Part shown: one piece after another, positions 1 to 12,367 of the stretch
Layout: every line of letters begins with the position of its first letter
Numbering within the stretch: the first letter of the stretch is position 1
Assembly (NCBI RefSeq): GCF_963678635.1
Contig: NC_087062.1
Coordinates: 50,484,178 to 50,548,177, forward strand
Source of the DNA: Symsagittifera roscoffensis
Taxonomy: Eukaryota; Xenacoelomorpha; Acoela; Convolutidae
Length of the DNA stretch: 64,000 nucleotides
Direction of reading: 5' to 3'
Position numbers and translations under genes: made by a program
The notes under the pieces: model-generated
Told to the model about the DNA's origin: nothing
Databases searched by the model: none
Seen by the model: only the letters and a program-made list of their open reading frames with translations

Positions 1-252
1 AATCTAGAGGAATCCGTTGATGATCCTATGGAAAATTACAGAAAAGTACTCGATGAAGCAATCAACTTGAATTCAACAAACAGAGGGTTTAGAACCATTA
101 ATCATATGGTTGCTACATACGAGCAAACAAAGAAGGGATTGAGCTACTTTTACCCTAAAAGACAAGTTCAGGACGACGGAGTTTACACAAAACCTTTGAA
201 CTTGTATATAACTGATAGTGAAATAGCATTCAATTCAGTATTGATTAACTAA
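1..252 (+). CDS. 3' end of an unidentified protein-coding frame (partial)
   Basis: The frame is open from base 1 to a TAA at 250-252 and gives 83 codons; the first ATG is at 28, but the open codons before it suggest the true start, or an upstream exon, lies outside the window. The protein is hydrophilic and mixed in composition, with TYEQTKKGLSYFYPKRQ in the middle and no obvious signal peptide, membrane segment or low-complexity run. Codon use is less AT-biased than the repeats that follow, which is why it looks more like real coding sequence than any other frame in the window. I do not recognise the family; it could be the last exon of a host gene or of a decayed mobile element. Confidence 0.4.
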   Translation, partial: NLEESVDDPMENYRKVLDEAINLNSTNRGFRTINHMVATYEQTKKGLSYFYPKRQVQDDGVYTKPLNLYITDSEIAFNSVLIN

Positions 253-530
253 CTGTAAACTTGTGGTAATTTGATTATACGAAGCAGTGATTAATATAAT
301 TCATGTTTTGAGTTTAACTTTATTCCCCAAACATGTTATTTTTTACTCGAAGTTTCGTTAGGTTTCAGTATAGTTTTAGATAGTTTTCTCGTTGAATCAA
401 ACCTGTAAAACAAAATCAAAACATCTAAACTGTAGAAGCTAGCTAAGAAACGCTAAGAAAAAATTCGGGCGCCAAAATTTTTTCTGAAAGTTACCATCGT
501 ACCATCTGAAACTTTACCATCTGAAACCTG
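253..530. other. AT-rich spacer, no gene seen
   Basis: Sequence between the stop codon and the repeats. It holds T-rich and A-rich stretches and two adjacent copies of a TACCATCTGAAAC motif near 500-527. No tRNA, hairpin cluster or convincing polyadenylation signal is visible. Confidence 0.5.
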
Positions 531-646
531 CTATCTTAATACATTGGGAAACCTATTCCCTATTTTAATACATTGGGAACTCTATTCCCTATCTTAATAC
601 ATCGGTTGCTGACCGGATACTCTTTAGCCTATGTTAATACATGGGG
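531..646 (+). repeat. Short minisatellite, ~30-40 bp unit, 3-4 copies
   Basis: A TTAATACATNGGG core recurs at about 536, 564, 594 and 634, and the first two cores are followed by a CTATTCCCTAT segment. The third unit is longer and diverged. It lies directly before the first tRNA-Ser-type unit and is unrelated to it. Confidence 0.7.
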
Positions 647-656
647 TTCAGCAACC
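604..656. repeat. 9-bp inverted repeat at the array edge
   Basis: GGTTGCTGA (604-612) is the exact reverse complement of TCAGCAACC (648-656), with a 35-nt loop containing the last minisatellite units. It ends ~30 bp before the tandem array begins. Confidence 0.5.
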
Positions 657-1153
657 ACCCCCCATTCTCCCTCACTCTTCTACTACTAAGTTTGTTCATG
701 AAGAAAATTGGATGGCCAATGTTATACGTTTTTCTTTTGAAACCATTCAAGGCATAGAGTTTTTAAAAAAAATCAGGTTAGTTTTTTGGCCGTGTTTTTC
801 CACAAATAACTATCGATTTTCATTGGAAGCAATTCAAAATAGGTTTCTCTGATTTTTTGTTTTGATTTGTTTGATAGTTTCAAAGCTCTGACAGGTTGCT
901 TAGAAAAACTTGAAATGTTAGCGAAACGATTTGCTCTTAAAAAGATTTGCAACTGTCCTTTTCTACAACTAGAGTGCTTATTTCGTCATTATGTTTTCTA
1001 TACACAGACGGCAAAACTTTTTTGATCGATCAATGGCTTGATTTCATACGTTTTTTTAATTTGAGAAAAAAAACTATTCTATTTGAAGCGAAGCAAATTT
1101 GCTTTAATTTTTTATTGGTTTGATTCATTTTACAAAAAATTGACTTCTGGTCA

Positions 1154-4100
1154 TACAGGTTGCCCGAGAAGTGAAGGAGTTGAAGTGATATTCAATATGT
1201 TCTCCGTGCATGGGTTGGAAATTATCCCTGTCCATTAATTTCTTATACACACCTGAACTGAATTTGGTAGGCACAAAAGTGATGTTTACCTAATTTTATT
1301 AATAATTCACCTAAAAAATTGTCAGAATACAAAAATTTGGACAAAAAATTGGCTCGCAAACCATTGGAGCTCGTCTAAGGTGACTAGTCAAGCAAACAAA
1401 CGTTGAAATAAGTTGGAGTTTGTTCATGAAGAAAATCGGATGGCCAATTTTTTACGTTTTTCTATTAAAACCATTCAAAGCATGGAGTTTTGAAAAACTT
1501 CAGGTTACTTTTTTGGGCCAGTTTTTCCACAAACAACTATCTTTTTTCAGCGGAACCATTATAAATTTAGGTTTTCATTAATTTTTTGTTTCGCACCGTT
1601 TGATAGTTTCAAAACTCTAACAGGTTGCTTAGAAAAATTGGAAATTTTAGCAAAACGATTCGGTCTATAAAAAGATTTCCACCAGTCCTGTTCTAAGACT
1701 AGTGTACTAACATTGTCATTACATTTTATATACACAGACATCAAGTCCGATTTTGATCGAGCAATGGCTTGAATTGCTTTATATTTTTTATTGGTTCGAT
1801 TCAATTTACCAATGATTGACCTCTGGTCTTACAGGCTGGCAGCGAGGTGAAGGCGGTGAATTGTTAATCAATATGTTCTGCGTGCGTGCATTGGAAGCAA
1901 AGAAAAATAGGTTTCCCTTTTTTGTTTTGATTTGTTTGATAGTTTCAAAGCTCTAACAGCGATAATTTAGCGGAACGATTTGCTCTATAAAAAGATTTGC
2001 ACTAGTCCTGTTCTACGGCTAGAGTGCCTATTTTGTCGTTATATTTTGTATACCCAGTTGTCAAGTCTATTTTTGCTCGATCATTGGCTTGATTTGATAC
2101 GTTTTTTTGTATTAATGTTTTGAAAAGAACTATTCTATTTGAAGCGAAGCAACTTTGCTTTAATTTTTATTGGTTCGATTCATTTTACCATTGATTGACC
2201 TCTGATCTTACTAGCTGCCCGAGAGTTTAAGGCATTGAAGTGCTATTCAATATGTTCTGCGTGCGTGGGTTGGAAACCCATCCCTGTCCAGTAATTTTGT
2301 AAAAACACCCGAACTGAATTCGGTAGGCACAAAAACTGATAAATAAATCAACAAAAAGTTCATCATTTCACAAAAGTTGGGAGAAAGAATCGAATCGCAT
2401 ACCATTGAAGTTCGTTTAAGCAAACTAATCAAGCAACCAAACGTTGAAAAACTTTAAATGTGTTCATGAAGAAAATCGGATGGCCAATTTTATACGTTTT
2501 TCTATTGAAACCCTTCAAGGCATGGATTTTTGAAAAGATTCAGATTGCTTTTTGGGCTATGGCTTTCCAAAAAAAAAACAATCGTTTTCCAACGGAAGCA
2601 ATTCAATTTTAAGTTTCCTCTTTTTTTTGTTTCGCTTCGTTTGATAATTTGAAAGCTGTAACAGATTGCTTGGAGAACTTGAAATTTTAGCGAAACGATT
2701 TGGTCTATAAAAAGATTTGCACCAGTCCTATTCTAAGTCTAGTGTGCTAACTTCGTCATTACATTTTATATACATAGACATGAAGTCCGTTTTTGTTCAA
2801 GCAATGGCTTGATTTCTTTATTTTTTTATTGGTTCGATTCAATTTACCAATAATTGATTTCTGGTATTTCAGGCTGGCCGCGAAGTGAAGTCGGTGAAGG
2901 GTTATTCAATTTGTTTTTCGTGCGTGGGTTCGAAACTCATCCCTGTCGAGTAATTTCTTACAACACCTGAACGGAATTCGGTAGGCACAAAAACTGATGT
3001 TTACCTAATTTGATAAAACCTCACCAAAAAACTCGTCAGGTCACAAAAAATTGGAGAAAGAATCGGCACGCAAAACATTGAAGTTAGTCTAAGCAGACTA
3101 GTCAAGCAAACAAACGTTGAAAAATTTCAAGTTTGTTCATTAAGGACTCGGATGGCCAATGTTATACGTTTCCTATTGAAACCATTCAAGGCAAGGAGTT
3201 TTGAAAAACTCGAGGTTACTTTTTTGGCCGAGTTTTTCCACAATTAACTATCGTTTCACAACGGAAGCAATATAGAGTTAGGTTTTTCCCTATTTTTTTG
3301 CTTCGCATCGTTTGATAGTTTCAAAGCTCTAACAGGTTGCTTAGAAAAACTGAAAATGTTAGCGAAACGATTTGGTCTATAAAAATATCTGCACTAGTCC
3401 TGTACTAAGACCAGAGAGCTTATTTTGTCATTACATATTATATACACAGACTTCAAGTCTATTTTTGATCGAACAATATCTTGTTTTGATACATTTTTTG
3501 TTTTAAGCTAAACATTTATTCGATACTTATGATTGCTCTCTGGTCTTACAAGCTGGCCGCGAGGTGAAGGCTTTGAAGAGCTATTCATTTCGTTCTGCGT
3601 GCGTGGGTTTGTAACCCATCCCTGTCCGGTAATTTTTTACAAACACCTGAACTGAATTCGGTAGGCACAAAAACTGATATTTATATAATTTTGTTAATAA
3701 CTCACCAAAAAACTTTTCAGGTCACAAAAAAATGGAGAAACAATCGGCACGCAAAACATTGAAGTTCGTCTAAGCAGACTAGTCAAGCAACCAAACGTTG
3801 AAAGTTTTCAAGTTTGTTCATTAAGAAACTCAGATGACCAATGGTATACATTTTTCTATTGAAACCATTCAAGGCATGGATTTTTGTATAAAAATTCAAT
3901 TTGGTTGTTTAACTAAATTTTTAAACATACAACTCTCATTTTTACACGGAAGCAAAAAAAATCGGCTTTCTCTAAATTTTTGCTTCGCATCGTTTGATAG
4001 TTTCAAAGCTTTAACAGGTTGCTTAGAAAAACTGGAAAGGTTAGCGAATTGATTTGGTCTATAAAAATATCTGCACTAGTCTTGTACTAAGACTAGAGAG

Positions 4101-4309
4101 CTTATTTCGTCATTACATTTTATATACTCAGACGTCAAGTCTATTTTTGATCGAACAATATCTTGATTTGATACGCTTTTTGTTTTAAGCTAAACATTTA
4201 TTCGATACTTATGATTGCTCTCTAGTCTTACAAGCTGGCCGCGAGGTGAAGGCTTTGGAGTGCTATTCATTTTGTTCTGCGTGCGTGCGTTTGTGACCCA
4301 TCCCTGTCC
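1154..4309 (+). pseudogene. Six tRNA-Ser-like copies in units 1-6
   Basis: Copies at 1154-1233, 1830-1890, 2209-2289, 2868-2948, 3547-3627 and 4229-4309. The body is recognisable by TGGCCGCGAGGTGAAGG (A-box side), TTCTGCGTGCGTGGG (long variable arm into the T arm) and CCCTGTC at the 3' end. The first has GAT in the anticodon position; 1830 has GTT and breaks off inside the T arm; 2209 has GCT but a 6- or 8-nt anticodon loop. The T-loop TTCGA is often altered to TTGGA or TTTGT, which damages the B box. Confidence 0.65.
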
Positions 4310-4901
4310 GGTAATTTTTTACAAACACCTCAACTGAATTCGGTAGGCACAAAAACTGATGTTTATCTAATTTTGTTAATAACTCACCAAAAAACTTGTC
4401 AGGTCACAAAAAATTGGAGAAAGAATCGGCACGCAAAACATTGAAGTTCGTCTAAGCAGAATAGTCAAGCAACCAAACATAGAAAAACTTCAAGTTTGTT
4501 CATGAAAAAAATTGAATGGCCAATGTAATACATTTGCCAATAAAACCATTCAAGGCACGAACTTTTGAAAAACTTGAGGTTAATTTTTTGGCCTAGTTTT
4601 TCCTCATACAACTATCGTTTCACAACGGAAGCAATATAAAGTTAGTTTTTTCTTAATTTTTTGTTTAGCATCGGTTGATAGTTTCAAAACTCTAACAGGT
4701 TGCTTAGAAAAATTGGAAATTTTAGCAAAACGATTCGGTCTATAAAAATATTTCCACCAGTCCTTTCTAAGACTAGTGTGCTTACTTCGTCATTACTTTT
4801 ATATACACAGACATCAAGTCCGTTTTTGATCGAGCAATGGCTTGAATTGCTTTAATTTTTTATTGGTTCGCTTCAATTTACCAATGATTGACCTCTGATC
4901 A

Positions 4902-7900
4902 TACAGGCTGGCCGCGAGGTGAAGGCGGTGAACTGTTAATCAATATGCTCTGCGTGCGTGAGTTCGAAGCTCATCCATGACGAGTACTTTTTTTATGAAC
5001 ACCTGAACTGAGTTCGGTAGGCACAAAAACTGATGTTTACCTAATTTTGTTAGTAACTCATCAAAAAACTTGTCAGGTCACAAAAAATAGGAGAAAGAAT
5101 CAGCACGCAAAACATTGAAGTTCGTCTAAGCAGAATAGTCAAGCAACCAAACGTTGAAAAATTTCAAGTTTGTTCATGAAAAAAATTGGATGGCAAATGT
5201 AATACGTTTTGCTATTCAAACCATCCAAGACAAGGATTTTGAAAAACTTGGGGTTACTTTTTTGGCCGAGTTTTTCCACAAACAACTATCGTTTCACAAT
5301 GGAAGCGATATAAAGTTAGGTTTTCCTTAATTTTTTGTTTCGCATCGGTTGATAGTTTCAAAGCTCTAACAGGTTTCTTAGAAAAATTGGAAGTGTTAGC
5401 AAAACGATTCGGTCTAAAAAAAATTTCCACCAGTCCCATTCTAAGACTAGTGTGCCAACTTCGTCATTACATTTTATATATACAGACATCAAGTCCATTT
5501 TTGATCGAGCAATGACTTGATTTGCTTTAATTTTTTATTGGTTCGCTTCAATTTACCAATGATTGACCTCTGATCATACAGGCTGGTCGCGAGGTGAAGG
5601 CGGTGAACTGTTAATCAATATGCTCTGCGTGCGTGAGTTCGAAGCTCATCCATGTCGAGTACTTTTTTTATGAACACCTGAACTGAGTTCGGTAGGCACA
5701 AAAACTGATGTTTACCTAATTTTGTTAGTAACTCATCAAAAAACTTGTCAGGTCACAAAAAATAGGAGAAAGAATCAGCACGCAAAACATTGAAGTTCGT
5801 CTAAGCAGAATAGTCAAGCAACCAAACAATGAAAAACTTTAAGTTTGTTCATGAAGAAAATCGGATGGCCAATGTTATACGTTTCCTATTGAAACCATTC
5901 AAGGCAAGGAGTTTTGAAAAACTCGAGGTTACTTTTTTGGCCGAGTTTTTCCACAATTAACTATCGTTTCACAACGGAAGCAATATAGAGTTAGGTTTTT
6001 CCCTAATTTTTTGTTTCGCATCGGTTGATAGTTTCAAAGCTCTAACAGGTTGCTTAGAAAAATTGGAAGTGTTAGCAAAACGATTCGGTCTAAAAAAAAT
6101 TTCCACCAGTCCCATTCTAAGACTAGTGTGCCAACTTCGTCATTACATTTTATATATACAGACATCAAGTCCATTTTTGATCGAGCAATGACTTGAATTG
6201 CTTTAATTTTTTATTGGTTCGATTCAATTTACCAATGATTGACCTCTGGTCTTACAGGCTGGCAGCGAGGTGAAGGCGGTGAAATGTTAATCAATATGTT
6301 CTGCGTGCTTGGGTTCGAAACTCATCCCTGACGAGTAATTTTTTACAAATACCTGAACTGAAATCGGTAAACACAAAAACGGATGTTTACCTAATTTTGT
6401 TAATAACTCACCAAAAAACTTGTGAGGTCAAAAAAAATAGGAGAAAGAATCAGCACGCAAAACATTGAAGTTCGTCTAAGCAGAATAGTCAAGCAACCAA
6501 ACGTTGAAAAATTTCAAGTTTGTTCATGAAAAAAATTGGATGGCAAATGTAATACGTTTTGCTATTCAAACCATCCAAGACAAGGATTTTTGAAAAACTT
6601 GAGGTTACTTTTTTGGCCGAGTTTTTCCACAAACAACTATCGTTTCACAATGGAAGCGATATAAAGTTAGGTTTTCCTTAATTTTTTGTTTCGCATCGGT
6701 TGATAGTTTCAAAGCTCTAACAGGTTTCTTAGAAAAATTGGAAATTTTAGCAAAACGATTCGGTCTATAAAAAGATTTCCACCAGTCCTGTTCTAAGACT
6801 AGTGTACTAACATCGTCATTACATTTTATATACACAGACATCAAGTCCGATTTTGATCGAGCAATGGCTTGAATTGCTTTAAATTTTTTATTGGTTCGAT
6901 TCAATTTACCAATGATTGACCTTTGATCTTACAGGCTGGCCGCGAGGTGAAGGCGGTGAAGTGTTAATCAGTTTGTTCTGCGTGCATGGGTTTGAAATTC
7001 ATCCCTGTCGATTAGTTTTTAAAAACACCTGGATTGAGTTCGGTAAGCACAAAACTAATATTTACCTAGTTTTCATAATAACTCACCAAAAAATTTGTCA
7101 GATCACAAAACTTTGAGGAAAGAATCGGCTCGCAAACCCAGGAAGTTTGTCTAAGCAGACTAGTCAAGCAACCAAACAATGAAAAACTTTAAGTTTGTTC
7201 ATGAAGAAAATCGGATGGCCAATGTTATACGTTTCCTATTGAAACCATTCAAGGCAAGGAGTTTTGAAAAACTCGAGGTTACTTTTTTGGCCGAGTTTTT
7301 CCACAATTAACTATCGTTTCACAACGGAAGCAATATAGAGTTAGGTTTTTCCCTAATTTTTTGTTTCGCATCGGTTGATAGTTTCAAAGCTCTAACAGGT
7401 TGCTTAGAAAAACTGGAAATGTTAGCGAAATGATTTGGTCTATAAAAAGATTTGCACCAGTCCTGTTGTAAGACTAGTGTGCTAACTTTGTCATTACATT
7501 TTATATACACAGACATCAAGTCCGTTTTTGATCGAGCAATGGCTTGAATTGCTTTAATTTTTTATTGGTTCGATTCAATTTACCAATGATTGACCTCTGA
7601 TCTTTTGGCTGGCAGCGAGGTGAAGGCGGTGAATTGTTAATCAATTTGTTCTGCGTGCATGGGTTTGAAATTCATCCCTGTCGGTTAGTTTTTAAAAACA
7701 GCTGAACTGCGTTCGGTAAGCACAAAAATAATATTTTCCTAATTTTCATAAAAACTTACCAAAAAAATTGTCAGATCACAAAAATTTGGTAAAAGAATCG
7801 GCTCGCAAACATTTGAAGTTTGTCTAAGCAGACTAGTCAAGCAACCAAACGTTGAAAAACTTTAAGTTTGTTCATGAAGAAAATCGGATGGCCAATGTTA

Positions 7901-10900
7901 TAAGTTTTCCTATTGAAACCATTCTAGGCATGGATTTTTGAAAAACTTGAGGTTACTTTTTTGGCCAGTTTTTCCACGAACAACTATCGTTTCACAACGG
8001 AAGCAATATAAAGTTAGGTTTTCCTTAAATTTTTGTTTCGCATCGGTTGATAGTTTCAAAGCTCTAACAGGTTGCTTAGAAAAATTGGAAGTGTTAGCAA
8101 AACGATTCGGTCTAAAAAAAATTTCCACCAGTCCCATTCTAAGACTAGTGTGCCAACTTCGTCATTACATTTTATATATACAGACATCAAGTCCATTTTT
8201 GATCGAGCAATGACTTGAATTGCTTTAATTTTTTATTGGTTCGATTCAATTTACCAATGATTGACCTCTGGTCTTACAGGCTGGCAGCGAGGTGAAGGCG
8301 GTGAAATGTTAATCAATATGTTCTGCGTGCTTGGGTTCGAAACTCATCCCTGACGAGTAATTTTTTACAAATACCTGAACTGAAATCGGTAAAGACAAAA
8401 ACTGATGTTTACCTAATTTTGTTAATAACTCACCAAAAAACTTGTGAGGTCACAAAAAATAGGAGAAAGAATCAGCACGCAAAACATTGAAGTTCGTCTA
8501 AGCAGAATAGTCAAGCAACCAAACGTTGAAAAATTTCAAGTTTGTTCATGAAAAAAATTGGATGGCAAATGTAATACGTTTTGCTATTCAAACCATCCAA
8601 GACAAGGATTTTGAAAAACTTGAGGTTACTTTTTTGGCCGAGTTTTTCCACAAACAACTATCGTTTCACAATGGAAGCGATATAAAGTTAGGTTTTCCTT
8701 AATTTTTTGTTTCGCATCGGTTGATAGTTTCAAAGCTCTAACAGGTTTCTTAGAAAAATTGGAAATTTTAGCAAAACGATTCGGTCTATAAAAAGATTTC
8801 CACCAGTCCTGTTCTAAGACTAGTGTACTAACATCGTCATTACATTTTATATACACAGACATCAAGTCCAATTTTGATCGAGCAATGGCTTGAACTGCTT
8901 TAATTTTTTATTGATTCGATTCAATTTACCAATGATTGACCTTTGATCTTACAGGCTGGCCGCGAGGTGAAGGCGGCGAAGTGTTAATCAGTTTGTTCTG
9001 CGTGCATGGGTTTGAAATTCATCCCTGTCGATTAGTTTTTAAAAACACCTGAATTGAGTTCGGTAAGCACAAAACTAATATTTACCTAGTTTTCATAATA
9101 ACTCACCAAAAAATTTGTCAGATCACAAAAATTTGAGGAAAGAATCGGCTCGCAAACCCAGGAAGTTTGTCTAAGCAGACTAGTCAAGCAACCAAACAAT
9201 GAAAAACTTTAAGTTTGTTCATGAAGAAAATCGGATGGCCAATGTTATACGTTTCCTATTGAAACCATTCAAGGCAAGGAGTTTTGAAAAACTTGAGGTT
9301 ACTTTTTTGGCCGAGTTTTTCCACAATTAACTATCGTTTCACAACGGAAGCAATATAGAGTTAGGTTTTTCCCTAATTTTTTGTTTCGCATCGGTTGATA
9401 GTTTCAAAGCTCTAACAGGTTGCTTAGAAAAACTGGAAATTTTAGCGAAATGATTTGGTCTATAAAAAGATTTGCACCAGTCCTGTTGTAAGACTAGTGT
9501 GCTAACTTTGTCATTACATTTTATATACACAGACATCAAGTCCGTTTTTGATCGAGCAATGGCTTGAATTGCTTTAATTTTTTATTGGTTCGATTCAATT
9601 TACCAAAGATTGACCTCTGATCTTTTGGCTGGCAGCGAGGTGAAGGCGGTGAATTGTTAATCAATTTGTTCTGCGTGCATGGGTTTGAAATTCACCCCTG
9701 TCGGTTAGTTTTTAAAAACAACTGAACTGCGTTCGGTAAGCACAAAAATATTATTTTCCTAATTTTCATAAAAACTTGCCAAAAAAATTGTCAGATCACA
9801 AAAATTTGGTAAAAGAATCGGCTCGCAAACATTTGAAGTTTGTCTAAGCAGACTAGTCAAGCAACCAAACGTTGAAAAACTTTAAGTTTGTTCATGAAGA
9901 AAATCGGATGGCCAATGTTATACGTTTTCCTATTGAAACCATTCTAGGCATGGATTTTTGAAAAACTTGAGGTTACTTTTTCGGCCGAGTTTTTTCACCT
10001 ATAACTATCGTTTCTCAACGGAAGCAATATAAAATTAGGTTTTCCATATTTTTATTTTTCGCATCGTTTGATAGTTTTAAAGCTCTAACAGGTTGCTTAG
10101 AAAAACTGGAATTTTTAGCGAATTGATTTGGTCTATAAAACGATTTGCACCAGTCCTGTTGTAAGACTAGTGTGCTAACTTTGTCATTACATTTTATATA
10201 CACAGACATCAAGTCCGTTTTTGATCGAGCAATGGCTTGAATTGCTTTAATTTTTTATTGGTTTGATTCAATTTACCAATGATTGACCTCTGATCTTTTG
10301 GCTGGCAGCGAGGTGAAGGCGGGGAATTTTTAATCAATTTGTTCTGCGTGCATGGGTTTGAAATTCATCCCTGTCGGTTAGTTTTTAAAAACAGCTGAAC
10401 TGCGTTCGGTAAGCACAAAAATATTATTTTCCTAATTTTCATAAAAACTTACCAAAAAAATTGTCAGATCACAAAAATTTGGTAAAAGAATCGGCTCGCA
10501 AACATTTGAAGTTTGTCTAAGCAGACTAGTCAAGCAACCAAACGTTGAAAAACTTTAAGTTTGTTCATGAAGAAAATCGGATGGCCAATGTTATACGTTT
10601 TCCTATTGAAACCATTCTAGGCATGGATTTTTGAAAAACTTGAGGTTACTTTTTCGGCCGAGTTTTTTCACCTATAACTATCGTTTCTCAACGGAAGCAA
10701 TATAGAGTTAGGTTTTTCCCTAATTTTTTGTTTCGCATCGGTTGATAGTTTCAAAGCTCTAACAGGTTGCTTAGAAAAACTGGAAATTTTAGCGAAATGA
10801 TTTGGTCTATAAAAAGATTTGCACCAGTCCTGTTGTAAGACTAGTGTGCTAAATTTGTCATTACATATTATATACACAGACATTAAGTTCGTTTTTGATC

Positions 10901-11725
10901 GAGCAATGGCTTGAATTGCTTTAATTTTTTATTGGTTCGATTCAATTTACCAATGATTGACCTCTGATCTTTTGGCTGGCAGCGAGGTGAAGGCGGTGAA
11001 TTGTTAATCAATTTGTTCTGCGTGCATGGGTTTGAAATTCATCCCTGTCGGTTAGTTTTTAAAAACAGCTGAACTGCGTTCGGTAAGCACAAAAATATTA
11101 TTTTCCTAATTTTCATAAAAACTTACCAAAAAAATTGTCAGATCACAAAAATTTGGTAAAAGAATCGGCTCGCAAACATTTGAAGTTTGTCTAAGCAGAC
11201 TAGTCAAGCAACAAAACGTTGAAAAACTTTAAGTTTGTTCATGAAGAAAATCGGATGGCTAATGTTATACGTTTTCCTATTGAAACCATTCTAGGCATGG
11301 ATTTTTGAAAAACTTGAGGTTACTTTTTCGGCCGAGTTTTTTCACCTATAACTATCGTTTCTCAACGGAAGCAATATAAAATTAGGTTTTCCATATTTTT
11401 ATTTTTCGCATCGTTTGATAGTTTCAAAGCTCTAACAGGTTGCTTAGAAAAACTGGAATTTTTAGCGAATTGATTCGGTCTATAAAAAAAATTTGCACCA
11501 GTTCTGTTCTAAGACTAGTGTGCTAAATTTGTCATTACACTTTATATACACAGACATCCAGTCCGTTTTTGATCGAGCAATGGCTTGATTTGCTTAAATT
11601 TTTTATTGGTTCGATTCAATTTTCCTATGATTGCACTCTGGTCGTACAGGCTGGCCGCGACGTGAATGCGGTGAAGTGTTAATCAATATTTTCTGCGTGC
11701 GTGGGTTCAAAATTCATCCCTGTCG
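4902..11725 (+). pseudogene. Eleven homogenised tRNA-Ser-like copies with GTT anticodon
   Basis: Copies at 4902-4982, 5577-5657, 6253-6333, 6930-7010, 7603-7683, 8275-8355, 8950-9030, 9623-9703, 10296-10376, 10970-11050 and 11645-11725. All carry TGTTAATCAAT, so the anticodon is GTT (Asn) where a tRNA-Ser(GCT) would have GCT. The anticodon stem has at least one mismatch. In four copies (7603, 9623, 10296, 10970) the 5' ACAGG is replaced by TTTTGG, which breaks the acceptor stem. T5 follows most copies a few nt after the 3' end. Confidence 0.65.
6040..9890 (+). repeat. Higher-order duplication, three-unit block (~2,020 bp) twice
   Basis: The tRNA-like copies at 6253, 6930 and 7603 recur at 8275, 8950 and 9623, offsets of 2022, 2020 and 2020 bp, with shared private variants such as the missing ACAG before the tRNA at 7603 and 9623. 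Further near-copies of the third unit continue at 10,296 and 10,970, ~674 bp apart. Confidence 0.8.
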
Positions 11726-12367
11726 ATTAGTTTTTTAAAACACTGAACACTGTTCGGTAAGCACAAAAACTGATATTTACCTAATTTTCTTAATAACTCA
11801 CCAAAAAATTGTCAGATCACAAAAATTGGTTAAAAAATTAGCTCGCAAACTACTGGAATTCATCTAAGCAGATTATTCAAGCAAGTAAACGTTGAAAAAT
11901 TTCAGTTTTTTCATAAAAAAAATTGGATGGCCAATGTTATACGTTTTTCTATTGAAACCATTCAAGGCATGGAAATTTGAAAAACTTCAGGTTACTTTTT
12001 TGACCGTTTTTCCATAAAAAACTATCGTTTTTCATTGGAAGCAATTCAAAATCACGTTTCCCTTATTTTTTTGTTCTGCTTTGTTTGATAGTTTCAAAGC
12101 TCTAACAGGTTGCTCAGAAAAACTTGAAATTTTAGCGAAACGACTTGGTCTATAAAGAGATTTGCACTAGTCCTGTTCTAAGACTAGAGTGCTTATTTCG
12201 TCGTTATATTTTCTATACACAGACTTCAAGTTTATTTTCGATCGAACAATGGCTTGATTTGATAAGTTTTTTTGTTTTGAGCAAAAAAGTTATTCAATTT
12301 GAAGCGAAGCAATTTTCCTTTATTTTTTTTGGTTCAATTCATTTTGCCAAAAAACTACTTCTGGTCT

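Noticed and set aside
1-252. Assigning a protein family to the opening frame
   Set aside because: Only 83 residues are visible and no motif is recognised.
2750-2790. Resemblance of GTGCTTACTTCG to the 5' end of U6 snRNA
   Set aside because: About 11 of 12 bases match in many units, but the ACAGAGA box, the AGC triad and the U6 3' stem are not recognisable in order, so I do not call U6.
1559-10883. Recurring 60-100-residue frames with SFYRPNRFAKISNFSKQPVRALKLS
   Set aside because: Antisense readings of the Ser-type spacer; they break at different places in every unit and show no codon-level constraint.
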